A stretch of 64,000 nt of DNA, taken from positions 62,001 to 126,000 of the forward strand of contig CANLOV010000005.1 of NCBI GenBank assembly GCA_947492955.1, given 5' to 3'. Position numbers and translations under genes: made by a program. Source of the stretch: an uncultured Cellulophaga sp. (GTDB lineage Bacteria; Bacteroidota; Bacteroidia; Flavobacteriales; Flavobacteriaceae). The notes under the pieces were generated by a model, which searched no databases, had not been told where the DNA came from, and saw only the letters and a list, made by a program, of their open reading frames with translations. Positions 18,719 to 27,795 of the stretch are shown piece after piece; within the stretch, counting starts at the first letter, position 1, and each line of letters starts with the position of its first letter.

Positions 18719-21085
18719 TTATTCCGTTCGTAAACTTTTTACAGGGTTAGCTAAAGCTGCTTTTATAGCTTGAAAACTCATAGTTAATAGTGCAATTAAA
18801 AAAACACATGCACCAGCAATAGCAAAAACAACAGGCCAATTAACAGTAACTTTATATTCAAAATTTTCTAACCAATTTTGCATTATAAACCACGCAATAG
18901 GTATTGTAATTATAAAGGCAATACTTACCATAATTAAAAAATCTTTTGTTATTACTTTTATAAGTATTGCAATGTTAGCTCCTAATACTTTTTTAATACC
19001 TATTTCTCGTTTTCGTTGCTCGGCAGCAAATAAGACAGCACCTAATAAACCTAAGCAAGAGATAAATATGGCTAAAAAAGCAAAGTAATTAGAAAGGGTA
19101 TGCACAACTTGTTCACTCTCATATAGAAGAGCATATTCTTCATTAGCAAACTGATGTGCAAATGGGAAATTAGGGTTTAGTTGTTCATATAACGTTTTTA
19201 AACCTTCTAAAGCTATTTGCATTTTGTCTGACTGAACACGTACTAAGGCATATCCTTCATTATTATGAGACATTCTAATTACTAAAGGAGCAATAGGAAC
19301 ATGTAGAGAATTAAAGTGAAAATCTTTTACAACACCAATAATAGTACCTTTTTTGCCCCAAAATGTTAACGGCATTCCAATAGGGTTTTTATACCCTATT
19401 TTTTTTAGTGCTGTTTCATTAATAATATAATTATCCGTGTCTGAAAAATCTAGAGAAAAGTCTCTGCCATACAGCAAATCTGCTTGTATTGTTTTTATAA
19501 AATCGTAACCAACAGCTAGTGGTGTAAAATTAATTTTAGTATTAGGAGCTTTTTTTAACCAATCGACACTAGAAGTAGTATTATTAAGTCCCACAGGTCT
19601 ATAAGACATTATGCTAATATTATTTACTCCTGATATTTCTAGACCTTTATTCTTAAATACATCAAATTTAGCTTCAATATTACCTGTTGTTGAAATATAA
19701 ACAAGATTCTCTTTGTCGTAACCTATATTTTTAGTTTGAATGTAATTTATTTGTTTGGAGATAATAATTACTCCAACTATAAATAGTATTGATAATACAA
19801 ATTGAAAAACAACAAGTCCTTTTCTTAGAAAACCAGATTTTGGGCTTAAAGTAATATTTGTTTTTAAAACAGAAATGGGCTTAAAAGAAGAGAGTAAGAA
19901 AGCTGGATAGCTTCCGGCTATGAGTCCCGTAATAATAGTAAGCCCTAGAATATTTAGCCAAAAAGTTCCGTTTATAAACGGAGAACTAATTTGTTTGCTA
20001 GTTACATCATTAAACGTAGGTAATAAAAGACCTACTAGTAGTAAAGAGATAAAAATAGCAATAGTTGTAAATAGTAATGTTTCTGCTAAAAATTGTTTAA
20101 TTAGTTCGGGTTGTTTTGCGCCAATAACTTTACGTACTCCTATTTCTTTAGCTTTTTTTATGGATAATGCTGTGCTAAGATTTACAAAATTTATACATGC
20201 TATAAGAAGTATAAAAATAGCGATGATACTAAATAAGTTAACATATTCTATTCTTCCTTTACTAGGGATTCCATTTTCAAATTTTGAATATAGGTATGCC
20301 TCATTAAAGCGTTGTAAACCTAATTCCAATTTATCATCATCAGAGTAATTTTTATCATAATTAGAAATAAAGCTTTTAATTTTCGGTGATACAATTTCTG
20401 AAGTAACACCTGCTTTTAACTGAATGTAAGAAGTAGGACCACTATTTCCCCAATTATTAACCCATGAATGCCTTTTAATAAAAAGATTCCAATTAATGAT
20501 ATATTCAAATTTTTCTGAAACGTTATTCTTTAAATCGTCAAATACACCAGTTATTTGTAAGTCTATATAGTTTTCAAATTTTATGGTTTTATCTATAGCA
20601 TTTTCTATATTTCCAAATAGAGAAACAGCCATCTTTTTAGATATAGCAATACTTTCTGGAGATTTTAAAACTGTTTCTTTTGAACCAATTAATAATGGAT
20701 AAGAAAACATATTAAAAAAATCTGCACCAGCATAATTTCCTTTTAATTTTAATGTTTTCTCGTTTGCAGAAAATGTATGATAACTATTCCAGCCTATATT
20801 ACACCCATATTCTATTTCGGGGATTTTGTCTTTTAGTTCCTCTGCTAATAAACCCGGCGTGTCATAGGAATCAAGAATTTCATTACCAGTGTACTCTCTA
20901 CTTGTAACTATATATAATTGTTCTCCATTTTCATGAAAAGCATCTATGCCTCGTTCATCTTTTACCCATATAAAAATAAAGATGCTACATGCCAAACCTA
21001 AAGAAAGACCTACGATATTAATAAAAGAAAAACTCTTATTTCTAATTAAATTTCGCCAAGCAATTTTTATATAGTTCTTAAACAT
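18719..21085 (-). CDS. FtsX/MacB-type ABC permease 5 (double-core, 788 aa)
   Basis: A double FtsX permease of the IAWRNL/LRTE subtype: the N-terminus reads FKNYIKIAWRNLIRNKSF and the end AIKAALANPVKSLRTE. Coupling motifs are KEIGVRKVIGA (first core) and REIGIKKVLGA (second core). The periplasmic part includes the YSKFENGIPSKGRIEYVNLF stretch also recognisable in permeases 2 and 6, so these three share a periplasmic domain type. It lies 25 bases after permease 6 and 15 bases before permease 4, with no internal terminator. It probably works with an ATPase of this locus in periplasm-facing export; substrate unknown. Confidence 0.92.
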   Translation of the reverse strand: MFKNYIKIAWRNLIRNKSFSFINIVGLSLGLACSIFIFIWVKDERGIDAFHENGEQLYIVTSREYTGNEILDSYDTPGLLAEELKDKIPEIEYGCNIGWNSYHTFSANEKTLKLKGNYAGADFFNMFSYPLLIGSKETVLKSPESIAISKKMAVSLFGNIENAIDKTIKFENYIDLQITGVFDDLKNNVSEKFEYIINWNLFIKRHSWVNNWGNSGPTSYIQLKAGVTSEIVSPKIKSFISNYDKNYSDDDKLELGLQRFNEAYLYSKFENGIPSKGRIEYVNLFSIIAIFILLIACINFVNLSTALSIKKAKEIGVRKVIGAKQPELIKQFLAETLLFTTIAIFISLLLVGLLLPTFNDVTSKQISSPFINGTFWLNILGLTIITGLIAGSYPAFLLSSFKPISVLKTNITLSPKSGFLRKGLVVFQFVLSILFIVGVIIISKQINYIQTKNIGYDKENLVYISTTGNIEAKFDVFKNKGLEISGVNNISIMSYRPVGLNNTTSSVDWLKKAPNTKINFTPLAVGYDFIKTIQADLLYGRDFSLDFSDTDNYIINETALKKIGYKNPIGMPLTFWGKKGTIIGVVKDFHFNSLHVPIAPLVIRMSHNNEGYALVRVQSDKMQIALEGLKTLYEQLNPNFPFAHQFANEEYALLYESEQVVHTLSNYFAFLAIFISCLGLLGAVLFAAEQRKREIGIKKVLGANIAILIKVITKDFLIMVSIAFIITIPIAWFIMQNWLENFEYKVTVNWPVVFAIAGACVFLIALLTMSFQAIKAALANPVKSLRTE

Positions 21086-21110
21086 GATTAATGATTTTTT
21101 TGATGATGAT

Positions 21111-23510
21111 TTATTCCGTTCGCAAGCTTTTAATAGGATTAACTTTTGCTGCTTTTATAGCTTGAAAACTTACCGTTAAAACCGTTACTCCCATAGCTCC
21201 GAAAACTGCTAAAGCAAAAATCCACCACTTAAGAATTACACGATAGGGATATTCTTGAAGCCATCCGTTCATTACATAATACGCTATGGGTATAGCAATA
21301 AAACAGGATATGGTGACTAGTTTTAAAAAGTCTTTAGAAAGCATATTCCATACATTAAAGACCGTAGCTCCTAGTACTTTTCGTACGCCTATTTCTTTGG
21401 TGCGTTGTTCGGCAACAAAAGAGGTTAAGCCAAACAATCCTAGGCAACTAATTAAAATAGCCAAAGCGGTAAAAATTCCTGAAAGAGTACCAATACGTTG
21501 TTCTGCAGCAAACTTTGCCGCATATTCGTCATCTATAAAATCATATTGAAAAGGAATTGTAGGAAAGTTCTCTTTGAAAACACGTTCAACAATTGCCAGA
21601 TTTTGGCTGGCACTTTGGGCAGGGTTTAAACGTAAATTATAGTAACTAAAGTTATTGTTACGATCATATACATACCAAGCTTGCTTAATAGGGTTGTATG
21701 GTGATTGCGCAATAATATCTTCTACCACACCTAAAATTTTCATAGATGGGCCTGGTTTTTTTTGATCTAAATCACGTATAATGGTACCAACAGGGTTTTT
21801 AAGTCCCATGTATTTGGCAGCTGTTTTATTAATTAATATTCCCATAGAATCAGATGCCATATCTCTAGAAAAATCCCTGCCTTTAATAATCTTTAAGTTA
21901 AGTGTTTTTGCAAACTCTGGTGATACTGAGGTCCAAGCAAAATCTTCCTGAAATCCGTCTGGTTTCCCTTCCCAAGTATAGCCACTTCTATTAGACCAAA
22001 CAGCTGTTAATGGGCTACTAGATGTTGCCATAGCAGTAACGGCTCCAGACTTTAGAAACTGCTCGCGCATTACATCTGTTTTACCTTGAAAATCTGTTGA
22101 CCAGGTGGCTACTTGTATCAACCCATTTTTATCATAACCTATGGGTCTATTTTTAGCATGGTTAATTTGCTGCATAACAATTACGGTTCCAATAATAAAA
22201 GCTACGGAAACTGTAAACTGTAAAACCACCAATATTTTTCTTGGCAAGCTTGCATATTTCCCTGCTTTAAAAGTGCCCTTTAACACATCTACAGGTTTAA
22301 AAGAGGATAAATATAGTGCCGGGTAACTACCTGATAATAAAGAAGTAAATAGTATAAAAGCAATTGAGATTAGCCAAAAAGTGCTAAGATTCCATGGAAA
22401 GGTAATTTCTTTATTAGCAAGCTCATTAAATCCGTTTAAAGATAAAAGCACGATGCCTATTGCAATAATAAAAGCAAACAATACAACTAAAAAGGACTCG
22501 CTTAAAAATTGATATATGAGTTGGCTTTTTTGTGAACCTATAGATTTGCGAACACCTACTTCTTTGGCACGTTTCTCTGAACGTGCAGTACTAAGATTCA
22601 TAAAATTAATACATGCTAATAGTAATACAAAAGCTCCTATAATCCCAAAAAGCCAAACATACTTTATACGTCCGCCTACTTGTTTACCATTCTCAAAATT
22701 ATTACGTAAATACCAATCTTCCATAGGTAGAAGAAATAGTTGCGGGTTAAATTCAGCGGTATCTTTATTAAGGTCTTTTTTTACATTTTTAATGGCTTCG
22801 GAAACAGTTGTTATATCTACATTTTTAGCTAACTGAACAAACATTTGAAACGAGTTATTTCCCCAACTGCCTATAGATTTTTTTACCCATTCTTGATTGG
22901 TTACAAAATGATTCCATGGAATAATAAAATCGGTATCATTAAAAGTATTATTAAAAGGAATATCTTTATAAACCGCCGTTACATTTAAATCATAGGTGTT
23001 ACTTATTTTGAGTATTTTACCTATGGGGTCTTCTTTTCCGAATAATACATCTGCCGTAGATTTAGAAATCATAATAGAGTTAATTTCTCTAAGTCCATCT
23101 TTTTCACCTTTTATAATTTCTAAGTTTAGAAATTCTGGAGCTATAGCTTGCATATAATTTCCTGGACGAGAAATGCTATTTTCTTTGTATTTTATATAGT
23201 GTTCATCTGTCCAAGAGGACATCATTAAGTGTTTAAAATTATCACCATATTTATTTCGCAAAACATGTTCTAGAGGTAGAGGTATAGCAGGATCAGCATT
23301 AGTATTACCATTAAAAGTTTGTGATTGATAAACTTGAGCAATTTTATCCTTATTCTTAAAATAACTATCTCTAGTTAACTCATCGTACATCCAAAGCCCA
23401 ATAATTAATGTTACTGCCATTCCAAGGGCTAACCCACCTACATTTATGATTGTATAGCCTTTGTTTTTGATGAGGTTTCGCCAGGCTATTTTTAGATTAT
23501 TTTTAAACAT
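21111..23510 (-). CDS. FtsX/MacB-type ABC permease 6, first permease of the array (799 aa)
   Basis: The first permease to be transcribed, 52 bases after the first ATPase gene. It starts FKNNLKIAWRNLIKNKGY and ends AIKAAKVNPIKSLRTE. Coupling motifs are KEVGVRKSIGS in the first core and KEIGVRKVLGA in the second. The middle contains an RNNFENGKQVGGRIKYVWLF stretch matching permeases 2 and 5. It is the most likely direct partner of the adjacent canonical ATPase, HlyD and TolC proteins, by analogy with MacA-MacB-TolC. Full length, no oddities. Substrate unknown. Confidence 0.92.
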   Translation of the reverse strand: MFKNNLKIAWRNLIKNKGYTIINVGGLALGMAVTLIIGLWMYDELTRDSYFKNKDKIAQVYQSQTFNGNTNADPAIPLPLEHVLRNKYGDNFKHLMMSSWTDEHYIKYKENSISRPGNYMQAIAPEFLNLEIIKGEKDGLREINSIMISKSTADVLFGKEDPIGKILKISNTYDLNVTAVYKDIPFNNTFNDTDFIIPWNHFVTNQEWVKKSIGSWGNNSFQMFVQLAKNVDITTVSEAIKNVKKDLNKDTAEFNPQLFLLPMEDWYLRNNFENGKQVGGRIKYVWLFGIIGAFVLLLACINFMNLSTARSEKRAKEVGVRKSIGSQKSQLIYQFLSESFLVVLFAFIIAIGIVLLSLNGFNELANKEITFPWNLSTFWLISIAFILFTSLLSGSYPALYLSSFKPVDVLKGTFKAGKYASLPRKILVVLQFTVSVAFIIGTVIVMQQINHAKNRPIGYDKNGLIQVATWSTDFQGKTDVMREQFLKSGAVTAMATSSSPLTAVWSNRSGYTWEGKPDGFQEDFAWTSVSPEFAKTLNLKIIKGRDFSRDMASDSMGILINKTAAKYMGLKNPVGTIIRDLDQKKPGPSMKILGVVEDIIAQSPYNPIKQAWYVYDRNNNFSYYNLRLNPAQSASQNLAIVERVFKENFPTIPFQYDFIDDEYAAKFAAEQRIGTLSGIFTALAILISCLGLFGLTSFVAEQRTKEIGVRKVLGATVFNVWNMLSKDFLKLVTISCFIAIPIAYYVMNGWLQEYPYRVILKWWIFALAVFGAMGVTVLTVSFQAIKAAKVNPIKSLRTE

Positions 23511-23562
23511 GATAGTTCGTTTTTTGATTAATGATGATGATTAATGAATAAACTCTTTACAT

Positions 23563-24258
23563 TTAAATGGTAGCTCCTATAGCCCTATTTTGACTTTCTG
23601 TTATAATTTGACCATCAAAAAGATTTACTACCCTGTGCGCGTAATGAGAATCTCTGTCTGAGTGTGTTACCATTACTATGGTAGCTCCTTCTTGGTTTAG
23701 CTCTGTTAAAAGATTCATTACTTCAATACCGTTTTTAGAATCTAAGTTTCCTGTAGGTTCATCTGCCAAAATAAGTTTAGGATTGGTAACAACTGCTCTT
23801 GCTATAGCTACACGCTGTTGTTGTCCTCCAGATAATTGTTGTGGAAAATGTTTTTCTCTGTGCGCAATTTTCATACGCTCTAAAACTGCCATTACTTTTT
23901 TCTTACGCTCTGCTTTACTCATTTTTAAATAAATTAAAGGCAGCTCTACATTTTCATATACCGTAAGCTCATCAATTAAATTAAAACTTTGGAAAACAAA
24001 ACCTAGATTTCCTTTACGTAATTGTGTGCGTTGGCTTTCTTTTAGGTTTGCAACCTCATGTGTAGCAAAAACATAGCTCCCTTCTGTTGGGTTATCTAAC
24101 ATGCCTACAATATTTAGTAAAGTAGATTTTCCACATCCAGATGGCCCCATTATAGCTACAAATTCTCCTTGCTCTACTTTTAAGTTTACATTGTTTAGCG
24201 CTAATGTTTCTACTTCTTCAGTTCTAAAACTTTTCTTTAAGTTCTTTATCTGTATCAT
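23563..24258 (-). CDS. ABC transporter ATP-binding protein, MacB/LolD type (first ATPase of the array)
   Basis: The 231-residue ATPase has canonical motifs throughout: Walker A GPSGCGKS, Q-loop FVFQSFN, signature LSGGQQQRVAIARA, Walker B LILADEPTGN and H-loop VTHSDR. It is typical of the type VII ABC superfamily (LolD, MacB NBD, FtsE). The stop of the preceding secreted-protein gene is 2 bases away, so translation may be coupled. It is most likely the energising subunit for permease 6 and perhaps other permeases downstream. A second ATPase with a variant signature closes the same run at 8275. Confidence 0.95.
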   Translation of the reverse strand: MIQIKNLKKSFRTEEVETLALNNVNLKVEQGEFVAIMGPSGCGKSTLLNIVGMLDNPTEGSYVFATHEVANLKESQRTQLRKGNLGFVFQSFNLIDELTVYENVELPLIYLKMSKAERKKKVMAVLERMKIAHREKHFPQQLSGGQQQRVAIARAVVTNPKLILADEPTGNLDSKNGIEVMNLLTELNQEGATIVMVTHSDRDSHYAHRVVNLFDGQIITESQNRAIGATI

Positions 24259-24260
24259 TT

Positions 24261-24908
24261 TTATTTTTTTATACTTAAGTTTTTATATCTGCCAGATGAG
24301 TTATAACCTGTCCATAGACCTATTTTATCTGATTTAGTTTCTGTTAGTCTTGTTACTACTAAATCGGGTTTTTGAGATTCGTTTACAAATACCCTAACTT
24401 CTTTTTCTTTAATAATTATTTTTACAGAAAACCAATAATCTGGATTAGGTGGGTTTGCAATTTCATTTTCGTATTCCCCTGTTTTTTCTGTTCTTAATTT
24501 TTTCCAAGTATATTCTGGATGGTATATGTATTGAACCATATGTTTTTTACGTGCTTTTTCTGTTGCTTTAAAATTAAATGGCCTAAAATAGATGGCCTCA
24601 TAGGTAGAATCGTTTTGTATGTTAAACGCAATACCAACAAAGCTTCTTCCGCGTAAATTCTTGCCAGCTAGTTCTAATTTAATTTCTCCTTTTGTAAAAG
24701 AAACATTCTCTAAAACACCTATACCGTCGCCAATTTTACTATTAATAAATAATGCTTTTTTATTAAGTGAATCAAGGTTTATATCTCTATTAATTGCTTT
24801 TATTGCATTTTTTTTAAAGTTTTTAGTAAGCGATATTTTCTGTGCTTTTACAGTAAAACTTGTTAATGAAATGAATAGTATGCTTAGTAAAAGATGGTGT
24901 TTTTTCAT
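24261..24908 (-). CDS. secreted beta-sandwich-like (DUF1080/LamG-type) protein inside the export operon
   Basis: The 215-residue product has a signal peptide (1-22, ending VKAQ). The mature part shows the alternating pattern of concanavalin-like sandwiches: GRSFVGIAFNIQNDSTYEAI, then YFRPFNF, a YHPEYTWKKLR segment, a WFSVKIIIKEKEVRVFVN strand pair, and a terminal DKIGLWTGYNSSGRYKNL. This resembles DUF1080/LamG-type carbohydrate-associated domains, but I see no catalytic residues and the fold assignment is by pattern only. It sits 12 bases after hlyD and 2 bases before the ATPase, which is unusual for a MacAB-TolC-type operon and suggests a periplasmic accessory or substrate-binding role. That role is inference. 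Confidence 0.7.
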   Translation of the reverse strand: MKKHHLLLSILFISLTSFTVKAQKISLTKNFKKNAIKAINRDINLDSLNKKALFINSKIGDGIGVLENVSFTKGEIKLELAGKNLRGRSFVGIAFNIQNDSTYEAIYFRPFNFKATEKARKKHMVQYIYHPEYTWKKLRTEKTGEYENEIANPPNPDYWFSVKIIIKEKEVRVFVNESQKPDLVVTRLTETKSDKIGLWTGYNSSGRYKNLSIKK

Positions 24909-24920
24909 GTTTGTTACTTT

Positions 24921-26171
24921 TTATTTTAATACAATTTGTTCTGCATCTCCAAAATTATCATAGCTACTGGTAATTATTTTTTCATCGGCATCTAAACCTT
25001 CCAATACTTCGTAGTACCTAGAGTTTTGTTTTCCTATTCTAATAGTTCTTTTTATAGCTTTTTCTTCTTCCGAGTCAACCACAAAAATCCATTGTCCTCC
25101 GGTACTTTGAAAAAAGCTTCCTTTAGGGATTAATAAAGCATCATTAGAAGCTCCTAGTTGTAATTTAATATTATAGCTCTGCCCTGTACGTATAGTTGTT
25201 GGCCTATTTTCGGTAAATACTAAATCTACTTTAAATTTTCCGTTACGAACTTCTGGGTATACCTTACGTAGTCTTAAGTTATAAAGTTTTTCGTTTCTTT
25301 CCAATACTGCGGTTAAGCCTCTTTTAACACGATCTATATAGTGCTCATCAATATCTGCTTCAATTTTATAATTGGTTAATACATTTATTTGACCTATGCG
25401 TTGTCCTTTAGATATATTTTGTCCTATTTCAGCATCTAAAAACCCTAATTGACCATCTGCGGGTGCTCGTACATTTAAATGATCTAACCTTTCATATACC
25501 ATAGATAAGGTTTTTTGCATTCTACTTAGATCAGTATCTAAACTAGATAAAGAGGTTTTCCTTAATTTATCATCTTGTATGGTTTGTAGTTTAATTATTT
25601 CGTGCTGTTTTTTAGATAATTCATAATCTTCTTTTGCGGTTAAATAGGCTTCTTTAGCTATTAATTCATCTTTATATAATTCGCTATTTTGTTCAAAAGT
25701 TCGTTTTAGGCGTATTAAATTATATTTTGCATCTGCCAATGATTTTCTTCCGTTTACTTGCCTAGTATCAAAAGTTAGTTTTGTAGATCTAAGGTCGTTT
25801 TGTTTTAATGCTAAATTACTTTCACTTGCTAATATTTGCTCATATAAATTAGTGTTTTCTAGTTTTAAGATAATATCTCCTTTTTTAACCATAGCACCTT
25901 CTTCAATTAATTTTTCGGTAACTCTACCACCCTCGTAAGCATCCATATATATGGTGGTAATAGGAGCAACTAGCCCGTTAATAGCTATATAATCGTCGAA
26001 CTTTCCCTGAGTAACTTTTGCAATAGATAGTTTCTCCTTTTCGGTTCTAAAAGTTTTAGCAGAATTTCCAAAAATTATTTTCCATCCCATAAAAAGTAAA
26101 AACAACCCTAAAACAATGTATCCGTAGTGTTTTGGGCGTAATCCTTTTTTCTTCTCTAATTGTATATCCAT
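24921..26171 (-). CDS. HlyD/MacA-family periplasmic adaptor
   Basis: The 416-residue protein has a short cytoplasmic tail, one membrane segment (about 16-34), a lipoyl half-motif around YEGGRVTEKLIEEGAMVKKG, a coiled-coil hairpin (about 105-220), the second lipoyl half at VRAPADGQLGFL, then beta-barrel and membrane-proximal domains ending near IVLK. This is the membrane fusion protein of tripartite efflux, linking the inner-membrane permease to TolC. It starts 6 bases after the tolC-like gene and precedes the secreted sandwich protein by 12 bases. Only one adaptor is present for six permeases. Confidence 0.92.
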   Translation of the reverse strand: MDIQLEKKKGLRPKHYGYIVLGLFLLFMGWKIIFGNSAKTFRTEKEKLSIAKVTQGKFDDYIAINGLVAPITTIYMDAYEGGRVTEKLIEEGAMVKKGDIILKLENTNLYEQILASESNLALKQNDLRSTKLTFDTRQVNGRKSLADAKYNLIRLKRTFEQNSELYKDELIAKEAYLTAKEDYELSKKQHEIIKLQTIQDDKLRKTSLSSLDTDLSRMQKTLSMVYERLDHLNVRAPADGQLGFLDAEIGQNISKGQRIGQINVLTNYKIEADIDEHYIDRVKRGLTAVLERNEKLYNLRLRKVYPEVRNGKFKVDLVFTENRPTTIRTGQSYNIKLQLGASNDALLIPKGSFFQSTGGQWIFVVDSEEEKAIKRTIRIGKQNSRYYEVLEGLDADEKIITSSYDNFGDAEQIVLK

Positions 26172-26177
26172 TGTGTA

Positions 26178-27533
26178 TTAGTAAGTATCATTAATATTAA
26201 AAACAGGTAAGCCCATATAAAAATCTAAGGTGCTTTTGTTAACTTTTAACCTTGTTTCTACCTGTAAGTTTTTATTTTGTGCATCTACAAAAAGGTTTTT
26301 TGCTGTAAATAATTCTAAAGTAGTAATTAGTCCTTTTTCATATTTTTTTTGCGCAATAGAAAAGGCCAATTGCTGTAGTTGTACTTGTGAATTACTCTGA
26401 GCTAATTCTGTAATTAAAGAATTGTTATCCAATATTAATTGTTGTATAGTTTTATAGAGTTCTTGCTTTTGCATACTTAAATTATTTTTTGCCTGTAAGT
26501 GTGCTATTTTTTGTTGTTTTATTCTGGAACGGGCAGACCATTTATTACTAATGGGAATTCTTAAGGATACACCAACAAACCTAGAGGCATTGTCTTTTAT
26601 TTGTGTTCTAAAAGGAATAACTTCTCCAGTATCATCATTTGTATTGGTTTCATAATATCCTGTTCCATATCCTGCGTTTAAGGATAATGAAGGAGATAGG
26701 TTTCCTTTGCTTATGGCTACATTTTTTTTTGCTGCTTTTGTTCTTAATTCTTGTGCTTTTATTAAGGGAATAAAATTTTTAGCCTTATAAAATACAGAGT
26801 CTTGTTCTAAGCTAGTTGTTTCTTTAGTATTTAGTTTAACCAAGCTAGGTTGTATGTTAATACCATTGGGTTCTTCTAAATTCATTTCTTGTAGTAGTGT
26901 TAAACGGTTGGCTTGTAAGCTATTTTTGTTTTGAACAACTGTAAGTTGATCGCTTAACCATAAAGATTCTGCTTCGTACAAATCTGCGCCAGCTTTTAAG
27001 CCAAGTTCAATTTGTTTTTTTACCAATTCGTAGTTTGTTTTAGAAATAGCTTGTTGCTCTATAGAAATTGCTAATAGCCCTTCTGAAAATTGAATATTGT
27101 AAAAAGCTGTCATTACTCTAAATGCTAAAAGATATTTTTGTTGTTCTATATCTTTTATGGCGGCTTTGTATAAAAATTTGGAGACTTTAATAGTGTTTAA
27201 TTTCTGAAAGCCTTGAAATAAATCTAGCGATGAGTTAAGCGAATAATTATTGTAGAAAAAATCAGAATTTACAAAAGTACCAGTATTTGGGTTTTCCGAT
27301 CGACCAAAGCGAAGTCCATAATCTGAGGATCCAGAAATGCCCGGCAATAAATCTCTAATAGCTTGCCTGTGGGTTTCTTTATTAGAATTTTTGTTAAACT
27401 CTAAATCTTTAATCCTTAGGTTGTTATTAATAGCGTAAGTAATGCAATCGTCTAAAGACCATGTTTGCTGAGCTAATAGAGATTTAGATACTAATAATAG
27501 TATAAATAATAAGAGTCCACTTTTAAGTTTCAT
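26178..27533 (-). CDS. TolC-family outer-membrane efflux protein
   Basis: The outer-membrane component (about 450 residues) has a signal peptide and two repeats of the OEP helical/beta pattern, for example LNNSLDLFQ-like and RVPISNKWSAR-like segments, with long helices rich in Q, N and L. I start at the ATG at 27533 because MKLKSGLLLFILLLVSKSLL is a clean signal peptide; an in-frame ATG at 27560 would add nine residues (MIPKMILQP). It is the first gene of the long minus-strand run and starts about 260 bases from the divergent activator gene. Family call is firm; the start is less sure. Confidence 0.88.
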   Translation of the reverse strand: MKLKSGLLLFILLLVSKSLLAQQTWSLDDCITYAINNNLRIKDLEFNKNSNKETHRQAIRDLLPGISGSSDYGLRFGRSENPNTGTFVNSDFFYNNYSLNSSLDLFQGFQKLNTIKVSKFLYKAAIKDIEQQKYLLAFRVMTAFYNIQFSEGLLAISIEQQAISKTNYELVKKQIELGLKAGADLYEAESLWLSDQLTVVQNKNSLQANRLTLLQEMNLEEPNGINIQPSLVKLNTKETTSLEQDSVFYKAKNFIPLIKAQELRTKAAKKNVAISKGNLSPSLSLNAGYGTGYYETNTNDDTGEVIPFRTQIKDNASRFVGVSLRIPISNKWSARSRIKQQKIAHLQAKNNLSMQKQELYKTIQQLILDNNSLITELAQSNSQVQLQQLAFSIAQKKYEKGLITTLELFTAKNLFVDAQNKNLQVETRLKVNKSTLDFYMGLPVFNINDTY

Positions 27534-27574
27534 TGGTTGTAGTATCATTTTCGGTATCATTCTTCACTAATTTT

Positions 27575-27613
27575 TAGAATGATGGTACCAAAAGCTATTC
27601 TATTAGTATGCCA
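27575..27613 (-). promoter_or_regulatory. two weak -24/-12-like (sigma-54) candidates upstream of the tolC-led operon
   Basis: Reading the minus strand, TGGCATACTAATAGAA (27613-27598) and TGGTACCATCATTCTA (27590-27575) both carry a good -24 half (TGGCA, TGGTAC) but poor -12 halves (TAGA, TTCT instead of TTGC). They are noted because the divergent gene is a sigma-54 activator. The evidence is weak. Confidence 0.25.
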
Positions 27614-27696
27614 TGATTTTAATTAATTAAAAATCAGTCATTTATGTGTTTTTGTTTCGTTTTGTAAAATTTATATTGTAAAATAGTTGTACAGAT

Positions 27697-27717
27697 AGTG
27701 TCTAATAATTGGACACT
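27697..27717. promoter_or_regulatory. AGTGTC-N9-GACACT dyad, candidate activator-binding site
   Basis: This 21-base dyad has 6-bp perfect arms (27697-27702 and 27712-27717) and internal AA/TT symmetry. It lies between the divergent tolC-led operon and the NtrC-type activator gene, 79 bases before the activator start. The position and symmetry fit an upstream activating site for that dimeric protein. On the plus strand the right arm runs into TGGACACTTTTTTGAA (27710-27725), a -24/-12-like sequence with GA for GC. Confidence 0.45.
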
Positions 27718-27795
27718 TTTTTGAAAACATGAATTTCGATTTGTAGTTTTAGAAGTGCTTTGTAAGTACAATTATTTATTAGACGTAGTTTTTTT

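Noticed and set aside
8963-23510. The six permeases as decayed duplicates
   Set aside because: All have full length, intact frames and both FtsX cores with coupling motifs, so decay is not supported.
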